This document shows, piece by piece, positions 17,041-25,903 of a DNA stretch of 38,281 nucleotides; position 1 is the first letter of the stretch; each line of letters starts with the position of its first letter. The notes under the pieces were generated by a model. It saw only the letters and a list, made by a program, of their open reading frames with translations. It had not been told where the DNA came from and made no database searches. The DNA lies in contig NZ_JACJSJ010000083.1 of the NCBI RefSeq assembly GCF_014698115.1, positions 1 to 38,281 on the forward strand. The letters run 5' to 3'. This DNA comes from Nostoc sp. FACHB-973 (GTDB lineage Bacteria > Cyanobacteriota > Cyanobacteriia > Cyanobacteriales > Nostocaceae). The translations under genes were made by a program, and so were the position numbers.

Positions 17041-17139
17041 AGGGACTTCCAATGAAAAAAATATCCATCGTAGGGGCGCAGCTGTGCTACCCGAAAAATG
17101 TACAAATAATTTGGGATAATTTATTTTTTGGAAATCCCT
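17041..17139. mobile_element. MITE-like element, copy B
   Basis: Ends AGGGACTTCC (17041-17050) and GGAAATCCCT (17130-17139), flanked by TAA on both sides if the ends are taken as GGG/CCC. The interior has AAAAAAATATCC, a degenerate GTAGGGGCGCAGC hairpin, and an AATTTGGGATAATTTATTTT right half shared with copies at 13966, 18667 (reversed) and 18884. It separates the aminomutase and ligase genes. Confidence 0.7.
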
Positions 17140-17158
17140 AAGAGTTTAGATTTTGAAT

Positions 17159-17196
17159 CTTTGAATCCAAAATCCAAAATCTAAAATCCAAAATTT
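17159..17196. repeat. CCAAAATCTAAAATCC-type intergenic repeat
   Basis: A short A/C-rich repeat (TCCAAAATCCAAAATCTAAA and on) just downstream of the aminomutase gene. Related copies lie at about 10926-10962 inside the helicase coding sequence, at 37205-37228 and at 38009-38030. Confidence 0.6.
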
Positions 17197-17204
17197 AATC
17201 AGTT

Positions 17205-18359
17205 TTACTCTACTGAATCTACATAAGTGTAGGTTTTGCCTGCCCAATTTCGGACTGTAGCTGTGCCGTTCTCATAAGCAAGTAGAGTTTCAGCTTGAAT
17301 TGGCACTTTCCCACCACCACCGGGGGCGTCAATCACATAAGTTGGGACAGCATATCCAGTAGTATGACCGCGCAATTTAGAGATTAAATCAATCCCTGTT
17401 TGCACACTCGTTCGCAGATGTGCAGTGCCAACAACTGGGTCGCATTGATAAAGGTAATAAGGTCGCACTCGTAGTTTGAGAAGACCGTGAAACAGATTCT
17501 TCAGCGCCTCTTGGGAGTCATTGACGCCTTTTAGTAGCACAGTTTGACTGCCTAGAGGAATACCACCATCAGCCAGGCGATCGCAAGCTTGTGCTACTTC
17601 CGGGGTAAGTTCCCGCACATGACAAAAGTGCAAGGACAGCCAGACGCGATGTTTACGCAGCAAAGCAACTAATTCTGGTGTAATGCGTTGCGGTAAAAAA
17701 CTCGGTACGCGGGAACCAATGCGGATAAATTCAATATGGGGAATGGCACGCAATCGGCGCAGTAAGTTGTCTAAAGGTTCATCAGACATCAGCAGCGGAT
17801 CGCCCCCAGAAATTAGGACATCACGTACCTCGGTGTGTTCTTCTAGGTAAGCAGCGATCGCATCTAACCGCCGTGTGACTGGATACATTTCACCTTGGCT
17901 CACCAAACGAGAGCGGGTACAGTAACGACAATAAGCCGCGCAAGTATCTAGGGCAAGCAACAATACGCGATCGGGATAGCGATGTACAAGTCCTGGGACT
18001 GGTGAATCGCGATCTTCTCCACAGGGATCTACCAAATCTGTGCTACTAACTATGAGTTCTTCTTCCCGTGGAATCACTTGTAAGCGCAGCGGACAAAGGG
18101 GATTTTTTGGATCGAGTAGCGAGGCAAAATGTGGTGTTACGGCCACAGCAAACTTTTCTGGTGCTATTAAAAGTCCTCGTTCTTCAGCAGGAATAAGCCG
18201 TAATAACTGCTGAAATTGTTCCAGCTTAGTCAACCGATGCCGCATTTGCCAACGCCAATCATTCCAACGTTCCTGGGTGTAAGTCTCTCCTAAAATCTGA
18301 CAAATTTCTGCACGCCTAATATCGCTTACTAAAGGATCTAAAACAGTGTTTGCGATCAT
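17205..18359 (-). CDS. kamA: Lysine 2,3-aminomutase-like radical SAM enzyme
   Basis: 384 residues. The radical SAM cluster motif is Cys140-x3-Cys144-x2-Cys147 (CAAYCRYC), followed by Arg149, equivalent to the substrate-carboxylate arginine. The PLP lysine is Lys351 in DAPGGGGK. The two aspartates that hold the lysine epsilon-amino group in clostridial KAM (Asp293 and Asp330) are matched by Asp307 (YQCDP) and Asp344 (VIDAP), with the same 37-residue spacing, so L-lysine rather than glutamate is the likely substrate. The product would be beta-lysine. It is upstream of an ATP-grasp ligase on the same strand, with a MITE in the 198-base gap. An inverted repeat TGATTGAA/TTCAATCA (18465-18487) lies about 105 bases upstream. 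Confidence 0.85.
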   Translation of the reverse strand: MIANTVLDPLVSDIRRAEICQILGETYTQERWNDWRWQMRHRLTKLEQFQQLLRLIPAEERGLLIAPEKFAVAVTPHFASLLDPKNPLCPLRLQVIPREEELIVSSTDLVDPCGEDRDSPVPGLVHRYPDRVLLLALDTCAAYCRYCTRSRLVSQGEMYPVTRRLDAIAAYLEEHTEVRDVLISGGDPLLMSDEPLDNLLRRLRAIPHIEFIRIGSRVPSFLPQRITPELVALLRKHRVWLSLHFCHVRELTPEVAQACDRLADGGIPLGSQTVLLKGVNDSQEALKNLFHGLLKLRVRPYYLYQCDPVVGTAHLRTSVQTGIDLISKLRGHTTGYAVPTYVIDAPGGGGKVPIQAETLLAYENGTATVRNWAGKTYTYVDSVE

Positions 18360-19016
18360 AAATTCAAACTAAATTCACCTGAGAATCATCAACTAATCGC
18401 CAGCTATTTTTCTAGCTACATTTCGTAGGCAAAAGCCGTAAATATTAACCACTGTGACTAGTTCTGATTGAAATTTCTCTTCAATCAGGTAATGTTACTT
18501 GTGGCGTACAAATAAGAATATTTCGGCTCGTTGGATGCCAGAGATAATGACTGGTTGTGCCATGTATAACAGTTAGAATCTCATTTATCCTCAGTACACT
18601 CTAGGTAATGAGTAAGAGTGTTTTTAAGCTCATCCCATCCCCTAAAAGGGGGTGGGATTTCACGTTAGGGACTTCCAAAAAATAAATTATCCCAAATTAT
18701 TTTTACATTTGTAGGGGCACAGCAATAGACTTCTTGCATAAATCAAAAAAAGAACCCCACCCCGTCTTTGACTTACGTCAAAGTCTCCCCTCCCGAAAAG
18801 CGGGGAGGGGCTGGGGGTGGGGTGTTAGGGGACTTTTGCAACAGGTCTAATGCATTGCTGTGCCCCTACCGCGTGGTCTATTTAGGGACTTCCAATTAAA
18901 AAAATATCCCGTCGTAGGGGCGCACAGCTGTGCGCCCCTACAAACGTACAAAGAATTTGGGATAATTTATTTTTTGGAAGTCCCTTACCTGAAAATAGCT
19001 GTAATAAAATTTTATG
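18360..19016. mobile_element. Gene-free region filled by nested MITE-like elements (copies C and D)
   Basis: Copy C, 18884-18985, has ends AGGGACTTCC and GGAAGTCCCT, TTA on both sides, and a GTAGGGGCGCACAGC hairpin in the middle. Copy D starts at 18667 in the opposite orientation. Its hairpin GTAGGGGCACAGCAAT (18711-18726) / GCATTGCTGTGCCCCTAC (18852-18869) is split by another palindromic element (AGACTTCTTGCATAAA ... TTTTGCAACAGGTCT), which itself contains complementary GTCTTTGAC/GTCAAAGTC and GGGTGGGG hairpins. Copy D's right end is missing where copy C begins. The part next to kamA (18360-18600) holds the TGATTGAA/TTCAATCA inverted repeat (18465-18487) and no recognisable gene. Confidence 0.7.
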
Positions 19017-19691
19017 TTACATTACATATACAGTAAAATTAACTAGATTATCCTGGCCAAATCTCAACGCATCACCATTCAGCAGTCGATATTGCATCCC
19101 AGGAGTTAGAGGATTGTTGTTTAAATAAATACCATTTGTACTCATGTCAACAATCATATATGCATTTTGCGACCAGTCCCAATCAACTCGCGCATGACGA
19201 CGAGAGACTATTCCCTCATTGGGAATACCGGTCAAGTCAATTTCTGGCGGCGCTATTCCTGGACTTTGACTGCGACGCCCAATATAACCTCCTTCCCCAA
19301 GGAGGTTATATTCTCTACCAGTGCTATGAATCAGCTTTAAGACTGGCGCTCTTTGAGGCGGGGGGGTATAAACAGGAGGTGTTGGTGGATAAGGAACCCG
19401 TGGCTGATAGACTGTTGAATAATCTACCGGGGCTTGTTGAGGAACTTGGTAGTTGGGTTGCTCTGTTACCGGGCGCTGATACTGATTAGGCGGTTGTTGA
19501 ATAGGCGGTTGTTGACTGGGCTGTGGCTGAATAGGCGGTTGTTGACTGGGCTGTGGCTGAATAGGTGGTTGTGATGTAGGAGCAACTACATTACCTATGG
19601 GAGTCGCACACCAGGGACAAACCTTAGTATTGTTAGGCAGGGCGCGGTTAAAATATTCGCAACTAGGATTAGGGCACCGATTTGCAGGCAT
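19017..19691 (-). CDS. Zinc-ribbon / Pro-Gln linker / FHA-domain protein
   Basis: 224 residues. A four-cysteine zinc ribbon (Cys6, Cys11, Cys25, Cys28) is followed by a Pro/Gln-rich linker with three PPIQPQPSQQ-like repeats (about 40-110) and a C-terminal FHA domain (about 116-224). The FHA phosphothreonine-binding residues are in place: GRRS (138-141), SRRH (163-166) and STNG (184-187). It should bind a Thr-phosphorylated partner in the cytoplasm. The start overlaps the end of the pseudokinase-fusion gene by 23 bases, so the two are translationally linked. Candidate kinases for its partner are encoded in this window, notably the CHASE2 kinase at 32454. Confidence 0.85.
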   Translation of the reverse strand: MPANRCPNPSCEYFNRALPNNTKVCPWCATPIGNVVAPTSQPPIQPQPSQQPPIQPQPSQQPPIQQPPNQYQRPVTEQPNYQVPQQAPVDYSTVYQPRVPYPPTPPVYTPPPQRAPVLKLIHSTGREYNLLGEGGYIGRRSQSPGIAPPEIDLTGIPNEGIVSRRHARVDWDWSQNAYMIVDMSTNGIYLNNNPLTPGMQYRLLNGDALRFGQDNLVNFTVYVM

Positions 19692-21807
19692 AGGAATTTA
19701 TATCATCAGGCATAGGTTGTAAAGCTACAAGACCTACTTTACTAAGTAAACACTGACCCTGACGAGTAATTAGCATCTGGGCAAATGTAGAACCACCAGT
19801 CAGGCGGTTGCTGTCTTGAGGGTACACTACAAAAACAGGATATCCCAAGGGGTAGCTTTGGAAAGTAGTAACATCAACATAATAATCATCATGCTGACAC
19901 AAGTCATCTGAAGGATTAATTGAGCGGCGATCGCGTCTTTGAAACAAAGGTTGGCTAGCTGGCTTGTCACCATTGGCGATCGCTAGGGGATAACCAGTAC
20001 ACTGTTTCCAAGTTTTACTGATAATCCCAAAACTGATAATCCCAGTGGCTCGCCCCTCTAGAATCTCGCTACGTATCTGGTTCTGGGTTTTTGTGGTATC
20101 CAGTTTAGTAACTTTCGCTGCAAATAAAGCTTTGTCCTGGGGGTCATTTTTCAAAACTAGTTCTTGAAATTTAGCGATCGCTTCCGGTTCGGTGGGAGCA
20201 AAAGGCTTGATTTCCAGAGAATTTGGCAGTTTGGAATTAATTTTCTGCCAATTAGTAATTTTCCCTGTATAAATTTGACGCAATTGCTCAAGACTGATTT
20301 GCCCTCCCAGAGCATTAGCCAGATTTGAATCTCTTTTATTAAATGCAACAAAAACAATTAACCCATCATAGGCAACTCGTTGTTTTGTTAGTTGACTTGT
20401 GATGCTATTTCCCAAACTAGTAATTGCAAAGTCTTTTTTTCCTGTTTGTACTTCTTCTATACTTTTAATGGGATTATTTACATCCGCTGACAAAACGGAT
20501 TCATAGTTATATGTTGCCGTTGCATCTGCCTTGGGTTTAGCTAATAAATCTGCTAGACGACTGTTGTCTATTGGTTGCGTTAAAATATAACTCCATGAAC
20601 TATCTTTTTCTCCTGTATAAGTAAATTGTCCTGAAGGAACGTTGGGAACTTCTGAGAAATTCCGTACCAGTCTAGACCATTCGATAAATTTATTACGTGT
20701 ATCTGTTGAATTCCGCAACAGAAAATACCAAATTCCCCCACTTAATAGTAATAAGGCCAAGATTCCTAGTAGTAGGATTAAAGGCATTGGCAAACGTTTT
20801 TCAATTATTTGAGAACCAGAGGAACGCGCTGAACTCTTGGCACTATCTTCTTTGGGAAGTTGTAATAGTGCTTGACGAGCTGCTTCTGCACTTTCAAAAG
20901 GAGTTTCCAACCCCATTAAACGATAAATAAATTGTTTTAAATGGTCATCTGTATCTGGCCATTGTTGATTATCTCTAGGATCTAAAGGCTGATTAGAAGA
21001 TAAATTAGTTGTTCTTCCTACCCATAAATAAAAAGCTACCATTCCTAAAGATTGTAAATCTTGTTCAGGTCTGGCGGGGGTTGGTTGAGCAATAACGGGT
21101 GGAATAAATAAGTTTTCCCAGATAGCTAAATCACAAAAATATATAGAAAATTTTTGATGACTTTCTACTTTAATTAAAGTACTATCTACATTGATGTTGC
21201 CGTGGGTTAAACCGAGTTGTATTTGATTGGAAGGAAAACGCAGCTTTTGGGTGTGGAGAAATTGCAAAGTTTGTAGTGCTTGATTGAGGACTTCCCGCAC
21301 TTGAGGAGCTGTCATTGCTCCCTTTTCAATGATATATTGACCTAAAGTTTGGGATGAGTCTATTCCTTTAGCGATGAGATAACAGCGTTCTCCTTTATCA
21401 TCAGCGATCGCTTCTTTAGTCTCCACAAGTCGAAAGTTTTGAATTCGACTATCGGCTAAAGTTACCCCACCTACTCTTTTAAAACTTTCTTTGCGTTTGA
21501 GAGTTTCGTTTTCATTAAAACAGCGATTGGGTAGGAGATATTCTTTGATGATTACAGGCTGTTTATCCTTAAGTTGAATACCTGAGTATAAACGGCCTAA
21601 ACCCCGCACACCGGAAAAACTACCTATTTGATAAGTACCCTGACTTCCTTTAATCTCAGCCTCCTGCGGTAAAGTTGCTGGGAAACCACATTCCAAGCAA
21701 AACTTAGCGCCCTTGATTTGCTGTGCCGTTTGGAAAGGGCGATCGCAATTTAAGGGAGAATTGTACGAACAGGGGTATTCTTGATAAAAAGATTCAAATG
21801 AAGGCAT
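19669..21807 (-). CDS. Pseudokinase - TM - PstS-like phosphate-binding domain fusion
   Basis: 712 residues. An N-terminal cysteine cluster (Cys13, Cys21, Cys37, Cys40) suggests a zinc ribbon. Residues about 58-320 form a protein-kinase fold: Lys88 (VIIKEY) is kept, but the catalytic HRD is HGN (202-204) and DFG is DLA (226-228), so the base aspartate is gone. One membrane helix follows (340-364), then a substrate-binding-protein domain (about 395-700) with PstS-like LRQIYTGKITNWQKIN. The topology places the pseudokinase inside and the binding domain outside. I infer a receptor that senses an external ligand and signals to the cytoplasm. It overlaps the FHA gene downstream and lies after a response-regulator gene on the same strand. 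Confidence 0.8.
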   Translation of the reverse strand: MPSFESFYQEYPCSYNSPLNCDRPFQTAQQIKGAKFCLECGFPATLPQEAEIKGSQGTYQIGSFSGVRGLGRLYSGIQLKDKQPVIIKEYLLPNRCFNENETLKRKESFKRVGGVTLADSRIQNFRLVETKEAIADDKGERCYLIAKGIDSSQTLGQYIIEKGAMTAPQVREVLNQALQTLQFLHTQKLRFPSNQIQLGLTHGNINVDSTLIKVESHQKFSIYFCDLAIWENLFIPPVIAQPTPARPEQDLQSLGMVAFYLWVGRTTNLSSNQPLDPRDNQQWPDTDDHLKQFIYRLMGLETPFESAEAARQALLQLPKEDSAKSSARSSGSQIIEKRLPMPLILLLGILALLLLSGGIWYFLLRNSTDTRNKFIEWSRLVRNFSEVPNVPSGQFTYTGEKDSSWSYILTQPIDNSRLADLLAKPKADATATYNYESVLSADVNNPIKSIEEVQTGKKDFAITSLGNSITSQLTKQRVAYDGLIVFVAFNKRDSNLANALGGQISLEQLRQIYTGKITNWQKINSKLPNSLEIKPFAPTEPEAIAKFQELVLKNDPQDKALFAAKVTKLDTTKTQNQIRSEILEGRATGIISFGIISKTWKQCTGYPLAIANGDKPASQPLFQRRDRRSINPSDDLCQHDDYYVDVTTFQSYPLGYPVFVVYPQDSNRLTGGSTFAQMLITRQGQCLLSKVGLVALQPMPDDINSYACKSVP

Positions 21808-21850
21808 AGAGAAACAGTTTCGTGAATTGCGCCAATTACTTCCGTTGCGC

Positions 21851-22531
21851 TCAAGCTTTAACTAATCCTAACTTGAGTGCGGCCACAATAGCTTGAGTAC
21901 GACTAGTAACCTTCAATTTTTCAAAAATACTGGTGAGATGCGCCTTAACAGTAGCAACTGTCACATATAAATGCTTAGCAATTTCTTCATTAGAAGCACC
22001 TTGAGTTAACCAGTGTAAAACTTCTTGCTCTCTTTGTGTTAAATGCACTTGATGACATGCTCTCACAGAAGAATCTGAATAAGCTTGAAAAAAGCGAAAA
22101 AATCGACTCGCAACTTCTGAAGGTAAATAAATTTCAGATCTAGTCACAGTATTAATAGCTTCACACAATTGAGTCGCCAAACGATTTTTAAACACATAAC
22201 CTGCGGCTCCACCCTGCATTGCCCGAAAAATCCAGTCATCTTCTTGATGAGCAGATAATACTAAAACCTTACCAGAAAAAGCAGTTTCCTTTAGACGTGC
22301 CAGAACTGTAATCCCATCACATCCTGTTAATTGCATATCCAACAAAATTAAATCTGGATTCTTCTGAGCCGTGAATTTTAAAACTTGCTCTAGACAATCT
22401 GCATCACCCACAACTTCTACAGGTAATGCAGAATTAATATTATAAAAATTGAGCAGGGTACGTAACCCTTGGCGAAAACGTTCTTCATCATCTACCAGTA
22501 AAACCGAAAGCTTTTTATTATCATTAATCAT
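21851..22531 (-). CDS. NarL/FixJ-family response regulator
   Basis: 226 residues. The receiver domain (about 8-125) has the acidic pair Asp14-Asp15, phospho-acceptor Asp65 (LLLDMQL), Ser93 and Lys115. The LuxR-type HTH output domain (about 162-226) contains LTQREQEVLHWLTQGASNEE and IAKHLYVTVATVKAHLTSIF. It should bind DNA as a phosphorylated dimer. It follows the histidine kinase gene with a 47-base gap made of heptad repeats, and is 43 bases upstream of the pseudokinase fusion, so the four leftward genes may be one signalling operon. Confidence 0.92.
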   Translation of the reverse strand: MINDNKKLSVLLVDDEERFRQGLRTLLNFYNINSALPVEVVGDADCLEQVLKFTAQKNPDLILLDMQLTGCDGITVLARLKETAFSGKVLVLSAHQEDDWIFRAMQGGAAGYVFKNRLATQLCEAINTVTRSEIYLPSEVASRFFRFFQAYSDSSVRACHQVHLTQREQEVLHWLTQGASNEEIAKHLYVTVATVKAHLTSIFEKLKVTSRTQAIVAALKLGLVKA

Positions 22532-22536
22532 CTTTT

Positions 22537-22578
22537 TAATTACGAATTACGAATTACGAATTACGAATTACGAATTAC
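22537..22578. repeat. ATTACGA heptad tandem repeat
   Basis: Six units of ATTACGA fill the gap between the histidine kinase and response regulator genes. This is the STRR type of heptanucleotide repeat known from heterocyst-forming cyanobacteria. Each unit changes the spacing within the presumed operon by seven bases. Confidence 0.85.
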
Positions 22579-23697
22579 CTATCCACTTCTTGGCCTTGGC
22601 AAAATTACCGAAAATTGTGCCCCCTTGTCGGATAAAACTTGTCCCCAAATATTTCCTTGATGATCCAAAATAATTTTTTTAGCAATGGTTAAACCCAGAC
22701 CTGTACCTCCTTGGCGACGGGAATAAAACGGCGTAAATATTTTTTGTAAATCTTCTGGAGATAGTCCTGGCCCTTGGTCAGAAATTTTAATTAAAACTTC
22801 ATCTTGAAAAATCTGCCAGCTACAAGTGATAGTTCCGGAATTCGGACTAAAATGAACAGCATTACTCAGTATATTGTCAAATACTTGCTTCATTTGTAGT
22901 CGGTCTATTTTCAGAATTGTAGATGTATCGGGAATGGTTATTTTAAGTTTTTTGTCATTAATTAAAGGTTGTAAATTTGTGATACTTTCAACAACTAAAC
23001 TTCTTAAATCTTGGGGAGTAACCCTTAATTTTGCACTTTGACCGCAATCAATAAGCTCGTTTAAATTAGTATCTAAATCTTGGATGCTTTCGCTGATAAT
23101 TGTTGCTTGTTCTTGCCAAGGATTCTCTTTTAATCCCAAACATAAATTATGTGCGTACAATCCAATTAGTCCTAAAGAATTACGCAATTGATGACCTATT
23201 CGATGCAAAATATCTTCCAGGAGTTGAATTTCAGTTTTTTGTCTTCCATAGTCTAAGCAAATATCTACATACTTACCTAAGAGCATGGCGGAGCGTTTGA
23301 TGTATAATTCTAAACTCTGTGGGAGAGGTTCATCAGTAATGATTTGGATGTATTCAGGCTTTTGATTCCTATACCCTATCGGGCAAATGTAACAAATGGA
23401 TGAAAAATCTTTTAATTCAAATCTATTTATAGTAAAAACAGGCGGAAAGTCTGTCAGCCATGCTTCTGAACGCAAATAAGCTAAAGTCTTTTGAGAAAAA
23501 GGAGATTGTTCTTGATGATAATTGATAACTTCCTGATGAGTTTTCAGCAAGCAATCATGATAGACAATCCGAGCGAAAAAAATTGGCTCTTGACTAGTTA
23601 ATTGCTCAGACTCAAGTTGACAAAAACTTTGGATATCTGAGGAACTCAAATAATTAGAGCCATTTTCTAGTTTGTGTAGAGAAAAGCCTAGTGTCAT
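22579..23697 (-). CDS. Sensor histidine kinase
   Basis: 372 residues from the ATG at 23697; a TTG eight codons earlier is possible, but the ATG has GAGTGA ahead of it. There is no membrane segment, so it is a soluble sensor. The N-terminal 160 residues hold seven or so cysteines and histidines (including CYICPIGYR) and resemble an input domain I cannot name. The H-box is HQLRNSL (His169), the N-box FDNILSNAVHFSP (Asn275), G1 DQGPG (307-311) and G2 GTGLGL (331-336). It presumably phosphorylates the response regulator encoded next to it. Confidence 0.88.
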   Translation of the reverse strand: MTLGFSLHKLENGSNYLSSSDIQSFCQLESEQLTSQEPIFFARIVYHDCLLKTHQEVINYHQEQSPFSQKTLAYLRSEAWLTDFPPVFTINRFELKDFSSICYICPIGYRNQKPEYIQIITDEPLPQSLELYIKRSAMLLGKYVDICLDYGRQKTEIQLLEDILHRIGHQLRNSLGLIGLYAHNLCLGLKENPWQEQATIISESIQDLDTNLNELIDCGQSAKLRVTPQDLRSLVVESITNLQPLINDKKLKITIPDTSTILKIDRLQMKQVFDNILSNAVHFSPNSGTITCSWQIFQDEVLIKISDQGPGLSPEDLQKIFTPFYSRRQGGTGLGLTIAKKIILDHQGNIWGQVLSDKGAQFSVILPRPRSG

Positions 23698-25027
23698 AGC
23701 TTCACTCGCTTTTTGTACCAAATATTTTTACTCTTCTGCTGTCTAGTATAAATTTATGCAGTCTCAGGAATGTTTATTTTTTTATTAAGTTATTTTTTAA
23801 GGTAATTGTTACGAAGAATTATTAAGTTTTTATTCACAAGTGCATCTCGCTTTTGTAACTATATATAGTCATCGGCTTTGATTTCTAGGCAATAGGCAAT
23901 AGGCAACGGAAAAACAGGCTTTTTGAGTTGTACAGAGTTGTTTCAAAAATCAAACACGAGTTTTATAGTCCTTCTCATTTGTAACAATTCGATAAATATT
24001 GTAGGATCAGCGTCTTGCTCTTAGTAGACTAGACTTTTTGACTGATTCCACAAAAAAATATACTGCAATCAAAAGTACTCCAGACTAATCTACACACTAG
24101 AGTTGCGGTTTTTCGGATTTTTGAAGAAATGTTTTTGCGAAACATGAGATTTTCTGCTCATAGCGTTTCCCGACAAACGTGAGGTACACCTGTAGGGGCA
24201 CGGCAGTGCCGTGCCCCTACACCTGGCGATATAATGTTGTACCGCATCTGGTACACACAAGTCTGAAATAGGTGATTAACCAAGGTTTTACCCCTCCCTA
24301 ACCCTCCGCGATATATTGGGGAGGGAACTAGATTTCCTGTTTCCCCCCAATATATCGGGGGGATTAAGGGGGGTAATTCGATTTGTGTGTACACCGTAGC
24401 CTTGCTAAGAGGAGGGGAGACAAAGCGTAGCTTTGGCGGGGTGGGGTTCTTCGGGTTTAATAAGTAATCAATTGGACATGATATGACTCATTAATTTTTA
24501 ACTACACCAGGAGAAAAACAAAAATTTTAGTGACTTAACTTATTGAGAAAAGTAAGAAAAGTACGATGTTTTCTATAAACCCTTGATTATCTAGTTAATG
24601 TGCTGTAAATTGATGCGTGAAATGACTAAACAGCACGAAAGTTTAGCACGTTTACATAAATCAAAAGTCAAAGGTAAAAATCATTTTGCTCTAGACTTTT
24701 GATTTTTTTTTCCTCATCTTAATTTAAGGATGTCCTAGATGAACACGCTGTATAATCAGCGACAGCGGCAACACCACAGCATCCTCTGGCTCTCCCCAAA
24801 TTTCGCGCATCCGTTCGTCTAACTCGACGAGATTTGTATCGGGGTCATGATGTTTTTCCCCTACTCTCATCAATTGACATATAGGACTACTATTTTTCAA
24901 TCTCCAATGCCCCATACCTCAATGCCCCATGCCCCATTCAAAAATATCGACAAAAGTCTAATTACTTTACAACGGTGATACAGATAACCTAGATGCATCT
25001 GGAATTAGCTACCAGCACAAGACCTTC
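23698..25027. other. Long divergent intergenic region with MITE-like elements
   Basis: About 1.3 kb between the leftward signalling genes and the rightward injection-system genes. It holds AGGCAAT heptads at about 23887-23907. At 24160-24250 lies an uninterrupted left part of the TATAGCG-type element with perfect hairpin GTAGGGGCACGGCA / TGCCGTGCCCCTAC. Directly joined at 24250-24400 is a second palindromic element (GGTACACACAAG ... TTTGTGTGTACACC) with inner CCCCAATATAT/ATATATTGGGG-type hairpins. A 63-codon leftward frame at 24724-24915 is of doubtful reality. The injection-system promoter should lie in 24930-25020, but no clear motif was found. Confidence 0.6.
24724..24915 (-). CDS. Doubtful small ORF
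   Basis: 63 codons at most, or 48 from the internal ATG (MRVGEKHHDPDTNLVELDER). The second half, with many acidic residues followed by VVLPLSLIIQRVHLG, looks protein-like rather than random, but it has no recognised family. It could be the tail of a decayed gene. Confidence 0.2.
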   Translation of the reverse strand: MGHWRLKNSSPICQLMRVGEKHHDPDTNLVELDERMREIWGEPEDAVVLPLSLIIQRVHLGHP

Positions 25028-25873
25028 ATGCTTATCTTCGTTCTTCAAACTTTAGCGGAAATTTTAGCTGGAGGAACTTCACTTACCAGTACAGAGCAGA
25101 TTGACTTCAGCCATCCCAGTAATCGCAGGGAAGAAGGAGCCGGTCCGACTCTCAATTTATACATTTATGACATTCGTGAGAGTAAGCAGTTCCAACAGGC
25201 CGGAAGGCAAGTTGAACGTAATATTACACGCCATCTGCAAGCCGGCATCGTCAATTGGGCACCTGTTTGGTTTGATGTTTCGCTGCTATTAACAGCTTGG
25301 GATAGGACGACTTTAGGCGAGCATCACTTCCTCAGTGAAGCATTGAGGGTACTTATGCGCCATCGAGCTTTAGAGGAGGAGTTTTTAGTTCCGGAATTGC
25401 GGGGCTATGGTAGTTTGCCAATGATGGTTGGACTACAACCGTCAGTTGAGCCTGGCAGCTTATGGAGCGCTCTTAATGTACCTTTGCGTTCAGCCTTATA
25501 TTTAACACTCACCGTACCTCTTGATACCCAATCTACCACAGTACCTTTAGTTTGGGAGCGAATTTTCGATCTGCGAAATCAAATGCACGGGAACGGTAAT
25601 GGTAGCACCCAAATTATGAGCAGGCGCGTAGTAATTGCAGGTGTTGTCAAGAGTGCAACGAAAAATCTGCCATTAATGGGGGCAAAAGTTACTTTGCTGC
25701 GAAGTAAAAAATTCATGGAAAGCAATAAAGAAGGGCTGTTCTTTTTTGAAAACCTTGAGATGGGTAACTATGTTTTAAATATAGATTGTCCTGGCTATTT
25801 ACCCCAGAATGTTAATGCATTGGTAGATGACCAAAGTCATACTTTCAAAGAGATATTTCTAACTCCTGAATAA
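25028..25873 (+). CDS. CIS Pvc16/DUF4255 protein with C-terminal carboxypeptidase-regulatory-like domain
   Basis: 281 residues. About 1-185 is DUF4255 (Pvc16 family): LQTLAEILAGGTSL, PTLNLYIYDIRES (40-52), NWAPVWFDVSLLLTAW (76-91), and a VPLRSALYLTLTVPLD strand. In contractile injection systems Pvc16 forms the cap that ends the sheath and tube. Residues about 200-281 form a beta-sandwich of the carboxypeptidase regulatory type (VVIAGVVKSATKNLPLMGAK, FFFENLEMGNYVLNIDCPGY), an addition found in several such proteins. It is the first gene of the apparent tail operon, 30 bases before the sheath gene. Confidence 0.85.
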   Translation: MLIFVLQTLAEILAGGTSLTSTEQIDFSHPSNRREEGAGPTLNLYIYDIRESKQFQQAGRQVERNITRHLQAGIVNWAPVWFDVSLLLTAWDRTTLGEHHFLSEALRVLMRHRALEEEFLVPELRGYGSLPMMVGLQPSVEPGSLWSALNVPLRSALYLTLTVPLDTQSTTVPLVWERIFDLRNQMHGNGNGSTQIMSRRVVIAGVVKSATKNLPLMGAKVTLLRSKKFMESNKEGLFFFENLEMGNYVLNIDCPGYLPQNVNALVDDQSHTFKEIFLTPE

Positions 25874-25903
25874 TTAAGTTTTTACTGACTTGGAGGGACT
25901 CTC

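Noticed and set aside
17007..17105. Upstream extension of the ATP-grasp ligase
   Set aside because: The extra 33 residues are encoded mostly by MITE copy B, and homology begins at the ATG at 17006.
24158..24394. 78-codon leftward frame
   Set aside because: It lies wholly inside two palindromic elements.
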